Of a stretch of 64,000 nucleotides of DNA, positions 18,101-25,834 are shown piece by piece (position 1 is the first letter of the stretch; each line of letters begins with the position of its first letter). The position numbers and the translations under genes were made by a program. The stretch comes from Halobacteriovorax sp. (GTDB lineage Bacteria > Bdellovibrionota > Bacteriovoracia > Bacteriovoracales > Bacteriovoracaceae). The notes beneath the pieces are model-generated. The model had not been told where the DNA came from. It searched no databases and worked only from the letters and a program-made list of their open reading frames with translations. The DNA lies in the NCBI GenBank assembly GCA_002720865.1, contig PBIO01000011.1, positions 400,465 to 464,464 on the forward strand, read 5' to 3'.

Positions 18101-19652
18101 AATCATAGTCTTGCTCATTAACAACATCATCAGTACTAGCGATTCTAACTGCCAACGTACTTCCATCTTGAGCAGAAGCTGAGGTGGCCAAGAAAACAAA
18201 GATACATTTTTCTGTGGTATCACTAACTGTTACATCACTAGCAGCTAAAGTTAAGGTAGCTTCTGCAGGGGAACCAATAGGAACTAGATCAGATCCAATT
18301 TGAGTATCGGTCCCAGCATTATAGGTACAATTAGCATTATTATCCTTGTAGACTTTCATGACATCGATATCAGCGGCATTATTTACTCCGCCAATTGTAA
18401 ATTTAATGGACTGAATATCGGACGACGAAGTAGCAGTGCTTGTCATCGAAAATCCAATGGTCATAAACTGAGTATCGCCAGAACTCGTATTAATAGTTGC
18501 AGCTGGCTCCCCTGCTCCCGAGCGATCTACAATCTGAAGTTTTGCAGTGGCTTCTGTTCCCCATGAAATTCTTCCATTTGGATCGGTTTCATTTGCCGTA
18601 TCCCCAAGACCACTCCAATTTGAAACACTGATATTAGAAACATTAAAGCTTGTGGCATTAATATTTCTTTGAGTACCGCTAGCACCTTCATCATAAAAAC
18701 CAACACTAGAAAAACTTCCAGGTGCTGTAACTGCTGCCCCTAGAGTCATGGCGTATCCATTATTTGCAATAAAATGAAAGTCACCATTATCAAGTTTTTG
18801 GATATTACCTGTGACATTCATCCCAGCGGCAGTAGTTCTATTAATACTAAAATAATTAGCATTAACATCTCCTGCAACATTAAAAGTAAATGTTCCTGAA
18901 TTATTAGCATCAAGCTTAGCTACATTCCCCGGACTACCGGCCAACTGAATTACCCCACCAGAAGGAACACTAAGCGTTCTTCCACTTCCAATTTCTAGTA
19001 AACCGCCACCTTCAATTTTAAGAACTCCATTTACTGTAAGATTTCTTAAAACTCTAAATGTCGCCCCGTTTTTAACAACTACTGTAGCTGAACTTGGGAT
19101 GGTTACATCTGAGGCTGTGCTATCGATTGTAAAAGTGTCACTAATATTAATTGTTCCAGCGCCAGCATCAATTTGAAATCGATTTGTGACATTAAAACTT
19201 TCTTTAATATTTACTGTAGTTCCATTTCCAATTCTAAGTCTTGCGATAGGGTCAACATTTAAAAACTCCTGAGTCGCCGTCCCATTCATAAAGACTTCCC
19301 AAGTATTCCCTCCAATTATAAGAGAGTTCTTATTGGGGTTTCTAAAATAGTCACCCGTTAAAGTTACCGTTCTATTTCTTGTAACGGTCAACTGCCCGGA
19401 CTGAATATCAATACATCCTAAAGTATAAGTACTATTTGGGTAGCGAGGAAAAAACCAATCGGAAACAATCAGAGCATTTTCTCCAGCAGAGTTAGGACGA
19501 TTCGCCGCATTCCAATTATTATTAGTGTTCCAATTATCCGAAGCTGCATCAGCTTCCCATTGGCGCGTATTCGCGCCACATGCTGCATATAAGTCTGTAA
19601 TCGACAGACTCATAAAAGTTAAGATGAATAGAAACTGCAAACCTTTAATCAT
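12135..19652 (-). CDS. Giant secreted C25 (gingipain-type) peptidase with beta-repeat modules and CTERM-like tail
   Basis: This is a 2505-residue protein with a signal peptide (cleavage near YAACGAN, about residue 23). Three homologous modules of roughly 500 residues begin near residues 27, 537 and 1029, each opening with a Trp- and Asn-rich block (NNNWN, NNQWSP, NGGNWN) and continuing as beta-helix-like Thr/Gly/Asn strands. A fibronectin-like segment follows (about 1385-1480). A C25 cysteine peptidase domain lies near 2080-2440: the His is in YMGHGAP (about 2307), the Cys in ALNCNNT (about 2337), and a GDPSMPLP block ends the domain. The tail reads GGGCS, a hydrophobic helix, then RRLQKR, like GlyGly/MYXO-CTERM sorting signals. 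I infer a cell-surface adhesin-protease. The ribosome site AAGGAAG lies just before the ATG. Confidence 0.85.
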   Translation of the reverse strand: MIKGLQFLFILTFMSLSITDLYAACGANTRQWEADAASDNWNTNNNWNAANRPNSAGENALIVSDWFFPRYPNSTYTLGCIDIQSGQLTVTRNRTVTLTGDYFRNPNKNSLIIGGNTWEVFMNGTATQEFLNVDPIARLRIGNGTTVNIKESFNVTNRFQIDAGAGTINISDTFTIDSTASDVTIPSSATVVVKNGATFRVLRNLTVNGVLKIEGGGLLEIGSGRTLSVPSGGVIQLAGSPGNVAKLDANNSGTFTFNVAGDVNANYFSINRTTAAGMNVTGNIQKLDNGDFHFIANNGYAMTLGAAVTAPGSFSSVGFYDEGASGTQRNINATSFNVSNISVSNWSGLGDTANETDPNGRISWGTEATAKLQIVDRSGAGEPAATINTSSGDTQFMTIGFSMTSTATSSSDIQSIKFTIGGVNNAADIDVMKVYKDNNANCTYNAGTDTQIGSDLVPIGSPAEATLTLAASDVTVSDTTEKCIFVFLATSASAQDGSTLAVRIASTDDVVNEQDYDWSTSGGPPLQGGISEINGSGVRVWHGGYGNPTTGGSFAQNNQWSPGTFPTSAVDCQIGEGYSFPFFPNNTERACLNATLPANGRMSWANRTTTWSIYGSLTVGASYTFTQAGNGTIAFKGAGNQSITSETDFPGNVTIANTGGSVWLNTDWTISGDFTNTTGTFVVTTGNTLTITGDLNINGGTFEVEPGATLIMGNNSTVTVGASGTIRVLGTAAQSANITTAGTTEDWNMVVNGTIAAQYYSFSNLNTTGVVINSGASIDTSYYLQNGTFSYPVNNTTTFLTLNRQIPGNALSNVTFDSGGSARTGITNITTSTAAGTLNVSDWNGDWGGESFDNDPTYNVTWGTQTNTLDVTQDATTSGGMDQGSSYVIGRFAFKQTQAGTFNDTDITELAFTLYGTGDASDITQIKAYYETDCNSAGGTLLGSATFSGVPAKATISNITGATVAAHATTPPTVCIYVEADIASLATADETLGIKIDSNAHVVNSEGYAFNGAASPPVDLGAARAIVGSTTVWTGNTNTAWNNGGNWNGGVPSSTLNCIINSATNNPSIAGITANCKSLTIGNGTLSMSGGATLNLYGGFTNTGTFNQNGQTFNMVDDGVNPTTQTIDTTSAISSLTFNKTAGGSVTIGSGTLEFTNNLNFGAGNSFEFLVQDGRTLKLTGGATVSSATLKVEGGGTVQVASGQTMTVSGGTFNMDGVAEAMPNTEAESYYSNYSSKKAKIEAVSGSFGFNATSGTVALDGFVFDGLDTNGLRINGTTVLSNMDGGQFAGLSTSYASVKVLNINTTGSIPSSATKIGINWETSVATEGDTPANTENYQLASSTGCGSQTMDITEWYGDWYYETSTFDVTTKVSTASCNINFNGSVSAISLLSYTATPYNGEVDLEWETMFEQNHDGFNVFRADEDGEEFLQINGDLIRNNLSSVSYKGKYRFVDKDVENGKTYQYYIQDVDYYGNTELHGPRIVTPLASLGSAPAAGGDVNDGGSNDDDGESDVTDPGSIPNPSFKDLGDGVQILSQTSTHLRIKITPPALNSSVSSWNALYKELSMSSYSKTQDPGKPELLKRTLLVEVYSFATGASLQKITNSTSNLGVQLIQPAPDYVLNGSNQLVAQYSLDSIFYGSNQYLPGSYVTVEPGLISVNGKKFLKLVVDPLSYNAFTKDLNRLDTAVVDIGINGNSWEVDPPADATDYNANIVANTLKIDFSAKGMIELSYDDIVSSSTEAPFENKATSTLRLYNGNSEEPLYIVDSDGVFNSGDKVYFYGDFVESKDDSKNQRVLSTDDIYSTGNSPLRFSTIDGSVTTTRVGNDQNSEYTVVADETNDIMMYEGLGDNEDHFIWKRLVGAAGNDTLNMSFNLPQLDPSYGTDVDLTLTLKGANLDVGETEFDHLVEVYVNGSGTANHSFQFSTKDVQHLNFQLPHSLFVAGANTITIKVPGTNATAVGVYEKVYIDKLAMTYFGSKSAVSNRVEFTNDDPNTVVTVDNFTNSNIELWDISNLESPGYVSGSTVYSTDGNATYKIDFEANDNSEELGSKYYAVTAGNYLKPTGLSLSSGYELPLKSSTNRADLLIIGRKHLTDSVSALIDQREAQGLTVKVATLEQIYSEFSNGKTSSQGIRDFVNYTQNSWSVPAPGFLLILGDGDYDPTDKLAYGDKEIGDIPMRLEGSRFEDYASDHYFVTDSSSYLPKLAVGRIPTNSSAMLKAYITKMIDYENGVSRPTDGILSLNYIAGHEKDASQDKFSERIQEFTEMSSRFSNSTIDHYVEGGSAQTKTAILNKLNNETPFLMTYMGHGAPNKWTELTNTDADAMTNSKLPVVMALNCNNTYFYEPWRDDTYRTLGEAMIFNENGGAISFIGSSTTTTPAAQSYFAKAFYGKLIEATNKTYHRITLGELLQRSKVTLGTDKYSKDIMKSTMLFGDPSMPLPEELFAPPPTPSNANPVEGSAGGGCSAVGSENGSTGPSWPEGLLELLTLFGIGYILRRLQKRFLA

Positions 19653-19660
19653 GTTCTTCC

Positions 19661-19687
19661 TTATCGGATTTACCTCTATAGTATTTA
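19661..19687 (-). promoter_or_regulatory. FliA-like motif directly upstream of the giant peptidase gene
   Basis: TAAA (19687-19684), exactly 15 bases, then TCCGATAA (19668-19661) matches the FliA pattern TAAA-N15-GCCGATAA in all but one base. However, it ends only 8 bases before the ATG and overlaps the ribosome site, so the transcript would be nearly leaderless. It could be chance overlap with the ribosome site. Confidence 0.3.
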
Positions 19688-19832
19688 AATTTTAAGGCCG
19701 ATTTAATCGATCAAATGTGAAGTAAATATGAAGAGATGTTCACATAATATATGAATCAAAACGAGGACTTAGGATGACTAAAGTTTTTTCAAAAAAGCTG
19801 TCAAAATATAGGTCAAAAGCAGGATAAAAAAA

Positions 19833-19861
19833 GTGCAAAAAAAAGGGGTCAATAGACCCCT
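19833..19861 (-). terminator. Strong Rho-independent terminator of the 19889 hydrolase gene
   Basis: The stem AGGGGTC (19844-19850) and GACCCCT (19855-19861) with an AATA loop is followed on the minus strand by eight T residues and a further T-rich tract. It lies about 27 bases past the stop codon of the 19889 gene and isolates it from the giant peptidase gene downstream. Confidence 0.85.
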
Positions 19862-19888
19862 CAACTTATTAAAAATACGTTAACTTGC

Positions 19889-20740
19889 TTATTTCTTTAA
19901 AGAGAAGATAACTTCCATGGCCTTGTGGTCAGCACCGTTTAGCTCACCCCAAACTCTTTCTTTCTTAAGCTCAAGGCCTCTATAAAAAACATAGTCTAAT
20001 GGAAATCCAAATTTATACATTCGATCGTCCTTAGAGAATTTAACTTCTTTTAAATCATTTCTAACGGCCATCATTCTAACAAAACGAAATTTTCCTGGGG
20101 ACCAAGTGTTAAAGTCTCCAGCAAAGACGATAGGTCCATCGTACTTTCTCATGACTTCTTCGATGTCTTTAATTTGTCTAGCCAGTCCCGTTGTCGAGAC
20201 AAAATTAATGGCGTGAATATTAATAGTTAGTAGATCTTTTTCGCTTCCCGCTATTGGGTAGAAAGTAAAAAGAGCCATTTTAGGTGTATTGATTCCAGGC
20301 TCCCTAACTTTTGATTGCTGATAGAAAACTTTACTTGGAGAAATGGTGGATGCCGTAGCAACACCAGTTCTAATATTTCCTGTTCTATAGATAAATGACG
20401 TGGCCATTCTATATTCATGATCCGTATCTTCTTCAAAAGTCGTCATCATTTTTTCATCAAGATACATTTCTTGGAGCATTAAAATATCGCGGTTCTTGGC
20501 CAGAAACTTATAATTCTTTTTCCAAGTTTCATTCTGTCCTTTATACATATTCCAAACGACAATTCTAATATTTTCAGGATTAAGATCAGCTCTATTGGGT
20601 TCTCCAATTGAGGTCATAATATCTTTATGTTTTGGAACGAAAATATTGAGGTTATCAAAAATATCCCCAGGTCCTGCAAAACTATTTGAGCTTATAAAAA
20701 AGGTCGCCATCATGGTCGTCAATAAAGCCGCTTTTAAAAT
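19889..20740 (-). CDS. Secreted endonuclease/exonuclease/phosphatase-family protein (YafD-like), apparent ATT start
   Basis: This is an EEP-fold hydrolase. Motifs seen: VVWNMYKGQ, ILMLQEMYLDE (metal-binding Glu), FAGDFNTWS (catalytic Asp/Asn), LDYVFYRG and GADHKAM (catalytic Asp-His). Relatives are DNase I-like nucleases or phosphodiesterases; the YafD subgroup shares WNxxK and GDFNTWS. The N-terminus is odd. The first standard start is a TTG at 20722, which has no ribosome site. An ATT at 20740 lies 8 bases after a good GAGG and gives a classical signal peptide (M-LKAALLTTMMATFFISSNSFAG). I prefer ATT. It is divergent from a paralogue at 20950 and ends in a strong terminator. Confidence 0.85.
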   Translation of the reverse strand: MLKAALLTTMMATFFISSNSFAGPGDIFDNLNIFVPKHKDIMTSIGEPNRADLNPENIRIVVWNMYKGQNETWKKNYKFLAKNRDILMLQEMYLDEKMMTTFEEDTDHEYRMATSFIYRTGNIRTGVATASTISPSKVFYQQSKVREPGINTPKMALFTFYPIAGSEKDLLTINIHAINFVSTTGLARQIKDIEEVMRKYDGPIVFAGDFNTWSPGKFRFVRMMAVRNDLKEVKFSKDDRMYKFGFPLDYVFYRGLELKKERVWGELNGADHKAMEVIFSLKK

Positions 20741-20862
20741 ACTTATTTCCTCTGTTATTCAATGTCTTCAATTTCGATATCCCTAAATTTTGGCAAAGAA
20801 ATCACAGATTTACCAAAACAACTGTAAATATTTACCGGTGTCTAACGGTTTGTAATTATTCG

Positions 20863-20890
20863 TAATTATTCGTGAAAACTGCCCCGATAA
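20863..20890 (+). promoter_or_regulatory. Candidate FliA-type promoter of the 20950 hydrolase gene
   Basis: TAATTATT (20863-20870), a 12-base spacer and CCCGATAA (20883-20890) resemble the FliA consensus; the -10 element matches in 7 of 8 bases. The -35 part lies in a 10-base direct repeat (GTAATTATTC twice, 20852-20871). The predicted leader is about 50 bases. Confidence 0.35.
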
Positions 20891-20949
20891 GCTATGTAAG
20901 TATTATTTAGACTGCCCCTGGATGGGTTCAGTATTTCCAAGGAATGGAT

Positions 20950-21807
20950 ATGGCAAATCTTCTAAGAATCTCTATGCTTTTAGCATTCGCTTTTTCGGCT
21001 ACGCAAGCAGACGCAAAATGGCGCTGGCAAATCCCAGAGAATGACGAGGTCATGATCGAAATCAACACAGAAAGATCAGAACTTGTTACAAGAAACACAC
21101 TTAATCCAAATGAGATCGATATCTTTGTTTGGAATATGTATAAAGGTGATAAGCCTGACTGGCAAAGAGACTACAAAAACTTAACTCCAAACTATGACAT
21201 TTTGATTCTTCAAGAGCTTTGGTTAGATCATCTTATGCTTCAAACTTTTTATGAAGATGAACTTTTTAGCTATCATATGGCCACTTCCTTTATAGATAGA
21301 AAAAGAAGCGAGACTCCTACAGGTGTCGGAACGGCTGCGAAGGTAGAACCTATCCGAGTGTTTTGGCAAAGATCAAAATATAGGGAGCCCTTTATTAGAA
21401 CACCAAAAATGGTTCTTTATACAGAATATGCCCTAGAAGGAACTGATAAAACTTTACTTACAGGTAATATTCACGCCATCAATTTTGTTAGCTCAAGAAA
21501 GCTACGTCACCAATTAAAAAATATGTCAAAGGTCTTTGCCGCCCACGATGGACCTGCAGTCATGGCCGGAGATTTTAATACTTGGTCGAAAAAGAAAATG
21601 AAATACTTACATGAGTTTGCTCGAGAGTCCGGAATGACTGAAGTCAAATTTGATAATGGACACGAAAGAATGAAAACTTTTGGTAAGTATCTCGATTATA
21701 TTTTTGTAAAAGGTGTAGAGGTTTATGACTCTCATGTTTTTGGAAATAGTGAAGGCTCTGATCATAAGCCAATGACCGTTAAAATAAGTGTCGATACTTC
21801 AAAATAA
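20950..21807 (+). CDS. Secreted endonuclease/exonuclease/phosphatase-family protein (paralogue)
   Basis: This gene has the same architecture as the divergent gene at 19889: a signal peptide, then VWNMYKGD, ILILQELWLD, MAGDFNTWS, LDYIFVKG and GSDHKPM. The two proteins align along their whole length with shared blocks such as NIHAINFVS, MATSFI and REP..TPKM, so they are clearly paralogues. I chose the ATG at 20950 over the one at 20944 because AAGGA is 6 bases from the former and 1 base from the latter. A terminator follows. Being secreted, it could act on DNA or phospholipid outside the cell or in prey. The substrate is unknown. Confidence 0.85.
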   Translation: MANLLRISMLLAFAFSATQADAKWRWQIPENDEVMIEINTERSELVTRNTLNPNEIDIFVWNMYKGDKPDWQRDYKNLTPNYDILILQELWLDHLMLQTFYEDELFSYHMATSFIDRKRSETPTGVGTAAKVEPIRVFWQRSKYREPFIRTPKMVLYTEYALEGTDKTLLTGNIHAINFVSSRKLRHQLKNMSKVFAAHDGPAVMAGDFNTWSKKKMKYLHEFARESGMTEVKFDNGHERMKTFGKYLDYIFVKGVEVYDSHVFGNSEGSDHKPMTVKISVDTSK

Positions 21808-21825
21808 TTAAGCACCTACAGTACT

Positions 21826-21850
21826 AGCGCCTACCCAAGTGGGCGCTTTT
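21826..21850 (+). terminator. Rho-independent terminator after the 20950 hydrolase gene
   Basis: The stem AGCGCC (21826-21831) and GGCGCT (21842-21847) is followed by TTTT and then a T-rich tract. It lies 18 bases past the stop codon. Confidence 0.75.
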
Positions 21851-21900
21851 GAATTATTTATTTTTCTATACACCTAATTCATACTCCTAACCTTCTAATA

Positions 21901-21920
21901 TTAAGGGACTTTTCCCTTAA
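21901..21920. repeat. Perfect 8-bp inverted repeat upstream of the GLUG lipoprotein gene
   Basis: TTAAGGGA (21901-21908) and TCCCTTAA (21913-21920) with a 4-base loop lie about 80 bases before the start codon and upstream of the candidate promoter. No T-run follows, so an operator or a regulatory hairpin is as likely as a terminator. Confidence 0.4.
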
Positions 21921-21955
21921 CCGCTTATTCTAATCAGATACCCATTGATCACGGC

Positions 21956-21983
21956 TAAAATATACCTATGAATATGACGATAA
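21956..21983 (+). promoter_or_regulatory. Candidate FliA-type promoter of the GLUG lipoprotein gene
   Basis: TAAAATAT (21956-21963), a 12-base spacer and GACGATAA (21976-21983) match TAAAGTTT-N11-GCCGATAA in 6 of 8 and 7 of 8 bases. The 12-mer GACGATAAACAT recurs upstream of the lipoprotein gene at 58419, and in both cases the -10 element ends 19-20 bases before the ATG. Confidence 0.5.
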
Positions 21984-22002
21984 ACATTCTGTAGAGGAAT
22001 AA

Positions 22003-25000
22003 ATGTTTATAAAACTATTAAGCGTCATTCTATTAGTTACTACCCTTTCTGCTTGCGGCGGAAAAGGAGCTAGTAAAGATACAACAAAGGCCAATATCTT
22101 GGTTCTAGGTGGTATTGAGTCCGGTATTCCTGGAATGACCGGTGGTACAAAAATCTTTGGTTACAATAATACAACTGGTGAAACTCTTAATATGACATAC
22201 GATGGCCAAGGGGCCGTCACCGTTTCAAATGGAGTATGGGGCTTTGTGGCCATTACTTGGGACGGAGTAACAGGTAACGGAAATGGTCAAGTCTTAGAAG
22301 GAAATGTTCTTTGCGGCTCGACCCCAGACATGCCTTTATTCGGTGGAGACGTGGCCATTAATATTGAATTAAGTAATGGCGGTTGTAATGATGACTTCCT
22401 AGGTGAAGCCGGTACGAAAGAGTCTAATGGAGAACCCAAAAAATTTGTTCCAGTAAAATGTACGAATGATAAAGGCGTTTATGATGACGATGACTCAAAC
22501 TGTATCGCCTCTGTTGCTGAATCCTATAGAGTTTCTCTTCCAGATGGAGCTTTTGGCGGTCCCGGTCTGACGAGCAGATGTATTGATCAAGATACAGTTG
22601 CTAATAAAGAGATGACTGAGGCCACAGCAGAGCTTCGAATTCCTTTAGTCGGTTGGATAGATGAAAGCTTCCCTATTAGAGTTGAGCTATTTGATCAGGC
22701 CGGATGTGCCGGTTCAGTAGAAACTTATACCATTATTAATCCATACGCTGGATGGAGCATCGAAGATAAAGCTGCAAAATATGAAGGCGGAGCTGCCCAG
22801 GGTGTCGGTGACAATAAGGTTAGATTTCATAACGATCCTTGTTTAAATGATGAAGGAAATGCAGCTTCCCCATTTAGTACGGCCGCCAATGAGTATATTA
22901 TTTGTGCTCCTGCACAGTTTGCCGGTGCTAGTGGAATTGAAGCTGATCTTACAGGTAAATATGAAATTCAAAGAGACTTAGATTTTACAAGTTTTGGAAC
23001 ATTCCCCACGGCCGTCGTTTCGGGAACTTTTACTGGAAATATAATTGGTAACGGTCATACTCTTTCTAATATCACGATTAATGCATCAACTCCTACAAGC
23101 CCACTTGGTATCTTTAGCTCTATTGATGGTACTGATGGAGAAGTAGAAGTTGAAAATATAAAATTAGATAATATCTCTATCACAAGCTTTGAAGGAAGCA
23201 GCATTGGCTCCCTCGTTGGGCTAACCCTTCCAGGAACTTCAATTGAGTTAATCGAAGGCACCGATATTGATATCACAACTACCGGCTCAACTGGTCCTTA
23301 CTATAGCATCGGTGGACTTATTGGAGCCACTACTGCTGGGGGCGGAACTGGTTCAAATTATCATGCCATCGAATTAAATAATGTCACCATAGATATAGGA
23401 GATAACTTTGAATCTATCGGTGGAATTATAGGAACTCTTGCCGACGATAACCATTTAAGAATTTCAAAAATAAATGGTATAACGATTTCATCAACAACTT
23501 CCGGTAATAAAGTTGGTGGCGCTGTTGGTAATGCAACTACGGCCAATACCGAAATCTACGGTGTCGTTATCAACGATCTACTCATTGGATCAGCCGCCTC
23601 CCCTCTACCTGCCACAAGAAGTCAGGTTGGAGGTCTTATTGGAAATGCAACCGCTGCAAGAGTAATAAACAATAAAGTTGGCGGTGAAATATTTTCTAGT
23701 GCTCAGGATATTGGTGGTCTAATAGGACTCTACGACGGAGGAGGAACCTCTGAAATTATCGGTAATATTACGGATGTGGATTTAGAGCAAACGACCGGAT
23801 TAAGCCTCGGTGGATTGATTGGAAAAGTAAATACAACGGCCGGAACCTTAACATTAGATGCTAACAGATCTCTTGGAGAAATTGTAGAATGCTTAAGTGC
23901 TTGCGGTGGACTCATTGGTCACCTAGAAGCGAGCACTTCTGCTACTATCAATTTATCAAAATCATACTCTAGAAGTAATATTACCACTTCAAATGGAACT
24001 GCTTTTTCTGATGTAGGCGGCCTTATTGGATATGCCTACGATAACAGTACCGGTACCTTAAATTTAAATGAAGTTTTCTCCACAGGGGTTATTACTTCAT
24101 CAAATGCCAGCTCAGATCGAATCGGTGGTTTAATTGGCTATAGCAGAGATGCCAATACTACGGATGCTTACTTTACTGGAACTCTTGTAGATGCCAACAC
24201 AACACCAACCCAAGTTGGAGCACTCGTAGGTTATCTTGATGGAGGAAGTTTCCAGCAGTCTTATACGACAAGTGACACAGTTTACGGAGATGATTGTTTT
24301 GGCGCTCTTATTAATACCCCAATTACAGGAAATAATCATGGTATTGGTGCCGCCGGAGGTTGCAGCACTTATCATACAGCTATCGCAATTTTAGATTTAA
24401 CAAACCTAACAGGCTTAGGTGCTAACTGGGAAGATATCGACTCGACCACTGAGTCGACTCTGGCCTTTGAAGATTTAATTAGTAGCGTTGGTGAGAGCTA
24501 TACGGGATCTTTTTTAGACCCCATTATCATTACCTCTCCTGGGCAATGGGACTCTATTGGTGATGAGCCTTTTTTAATGGGTAAAACTTATCAACTTGGA
24601 GCAGATATAGACTTTTCTAACGGTTGTTTTACGCCAATTGGATCAAATGCCAATCCTTTCTGGGGTCAATTTCGCGGAAATAATTATACCATCATGAATA
24701 TCAATTGCAGTAACCCAGATGCAAGTGAGCATTATGGTCTTTTTAGAAGAATTCAATCTGATACGAATGGTGGGATGGGAAGTATTGAAGACTTAAACTT
24801 CTTTGATTTCACCGATCATAAATGGCTTTATGTAGAAAATGTTCACCTAACAAATATTCATGGTGACGTTGGTATAATTGCCGGTTCTGTTACAGATGAT
24901 GGAACTTCAGACGGTGGTCATAGCGAAAGGTTTGCCTTTAAAGTTTCAAAAATTTCTGTCACTAATAGCTCCGCCACAGGAAATGCTATAGGTGTAAACG

Positions 25001-25827
25001 CTGGCGGTCTTTTTGGCTCCATGTTTATTAAGAATGTTGAAACAAGAATCGCAGGGCTTCATTTTCAAGGTACGGTAACGAATCAAGCCGCTAGCTCTGG
25101 GGCCACCGGAGGTATTGTCGGTCTTCTTGGCGGAAATGATATGGACGCTGGCCATGCGGGCTCAATTGTCGACTTTCAAATTGGAAGCTTTACTGGAAGT
25201 GTTACAGGTAAAGATAATACCGGCGGTTTTGCTGGATCATTCTCTAATAATGGTATTGAAGTAAAAGACTTCGCCGTTGTTACCTCTGGTGTAACTGGAG
25301 AAACCGGAGTTGGCGGTTTTGTCGGACTTATAAACCGAGGAAAACTTAAAAGAAATTTTTCAAAGGGTGATGTAACAGGAATTACTAATGTTGGCGGTTA
25401 TGTAGGCCATGCCAATAAAAATAGTACCGTTTTTGAAATTTATAACTCCTATACCCACGGTGATATTACTGCCACAGGTGGAGGTTCAACTGCGGGCTGC
25501 TTTATTGGTGTAGCTGCTGGTACTTCTCCAGAGGTCTTTAATAATTATGGGCTGTGTTCAGCTGTAACAGGGACAACGACAAGCTTTTTTGTCGGCTCTG
25601 GAAACGGTACCTTTGTCCTCGGTGGTGGAACCACTAATGCCTATGCTGGCCCAAGTGATGAAGCCATTACCGGAGCAGCTCACGTAACTTACGCGCAAAT
25701 GGTAGACCCTGATCATATGTCTGGAGTTTTAAATTGGGGAGATCCATGGATGAACCTAGATGGCTTTGGCCCTCCACTTTTTTACTGGGAATACTTCTCT
25801 GAAACTCTAGGCGACTACGCTCTCTAG
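22003..25827 (+). CDS. Large lipoprotein with GLUG-type repeats
   Basis: This 1274-residue protein begins with a lipoprotein signal (lipobox LSAC, Cys at 18), so it is anchored to a membrane by lipid. After a Cys-containing N-terminal region (about 20-280) it carries many glycine-rich repeats with the core GGLIG, VGG or GGFVG followed by a basic or acidic strand (for example VGGLIGNATAAR and IGGLIGLYDGG). This is the pattern of the GLUG motif found in bacterial surface adhesins and IgA-peptidase-related proteins. A middle segment (about 840-920) breaks the repeat and contains a C-terminal-like QLGADIDFSNGCFTPIG block. No protease motif is visible. I infer a surface adhesin. RBS AGAGGA precedes the ATG. 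Confidence 0.82.
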   Translation: MFIKLLSVILLVTTLSACGGKGASKDTTKANILVLGGIESGIPGMTGGTKIFGYNNTTGETLNMTYDGQGAVTVSNGVWGFVAITWDGVTGNGNGQVLEGNVLCGSTPDMPLFGGDVAINIELSNGGCNDDFLGEAGTKESNGEPKKFVPVKCTNDKGVYDDDDSNCIASVAESYRVSLPDGAFGGPGLTSRCIDQDTVANKEMTEATAELRIPLVGWIDESFPIRVELFDQAGCAGSVETYTIINPYAGWSIEDKAAKYEGGAAQGVGDNKVRFHNDPCLNDEGNAASPFSTAANEYIICAPAQFAGASGIEADLTGKYEIQRDLDFTSFGTFPTAVVSGTFTGNIIGNGHTLSNITINASTPTSPLGIFSSIDGTDGEVEVENIKLDNISITSFEGSSIGSLVGLTLPGTSIELIEGTDIDITTTGSTGPYYSIGGLIGATTAGGGTGSNYHAIELNNVTIDIGDNFESIGGIIGTLADDNHLRISKINGITISSTTSGNKVGGAVGNATTANTEIYGVVINDLLIGSAASPLPATRSQVGGLIGNATAARVINNKVGGEIFSSAQDIGGLIGLYDGGGTSEIIGNITDVDLEQTTGLSLGGLIGKVNTTAGTLTLDANRSLGEIVECLSACGGLIGHLEASTSATINLSKSYSRSNITTSNGTAFSDVGGLIGYAYDNSTGTLNLNEVFSTGVITSSNASSDRIGGLIGYSRDANTTDAYFTGTLVDANTTPTQVGALVGYLDGGSFQQSYTTSDTVYGDDCFGALINTPITGNNHGIGAAGGCSTYHTAIAILDLTNLTGLGANWEDIDSTTESTLAFEDLISSVGESYTGSFLDPIIITSPGQWDSIGDEPFLMGKTYQLGADIDFSNGCFTPIGSNANPFWGQFRGNNYTIMNINCSNPDASEHYGLFRRIQSDTNGGMGSIEDLNFFDFTDHKWLYVENVHLTNIHGDVGIIAGSVTDDGTSDGGHSERFAFKVSKISVTNSSATGNAIGVNAGGLFGSMFIKNVETRIAGLHFQGTVTNQAASSGATGGIVGLLGGNDMDAGHAGSIVDFQIGSFTGSVTGKDNTGGFAGSFSNNGIEVKDFAVVTSGVTGETGVGGFVGLINRGKLKRNFSKGDVTGITNVGGYVGHANKNSTVFEIYNSYTHGDITATGGGSTAGCFIGVAAGTSPEVFNNYGLCSAVTGTTTSFFVGSGNGTFVLGGGTTNAYAGPSDEAITGAAHVTYAQMVDPDHMSGVLNWGDPWMNLDGFGPPLFYWEYFSETLGDYAL

Positions 25828-25834
25828 AAAATTA

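Noticed and set aside
16388..18566. Plus- and minus-strand open frames inside the giant peptidase gene
   Set aside because: They are out-of-frame shadows of a single 2505-codon frame with strong protein features and have no ribosome sites.
22003..25827. IgA-peptidase-type (M64/M26) protease in the GLUG protein
   Set aside because: No HExxH or other catalytic motif was found in the sequence.
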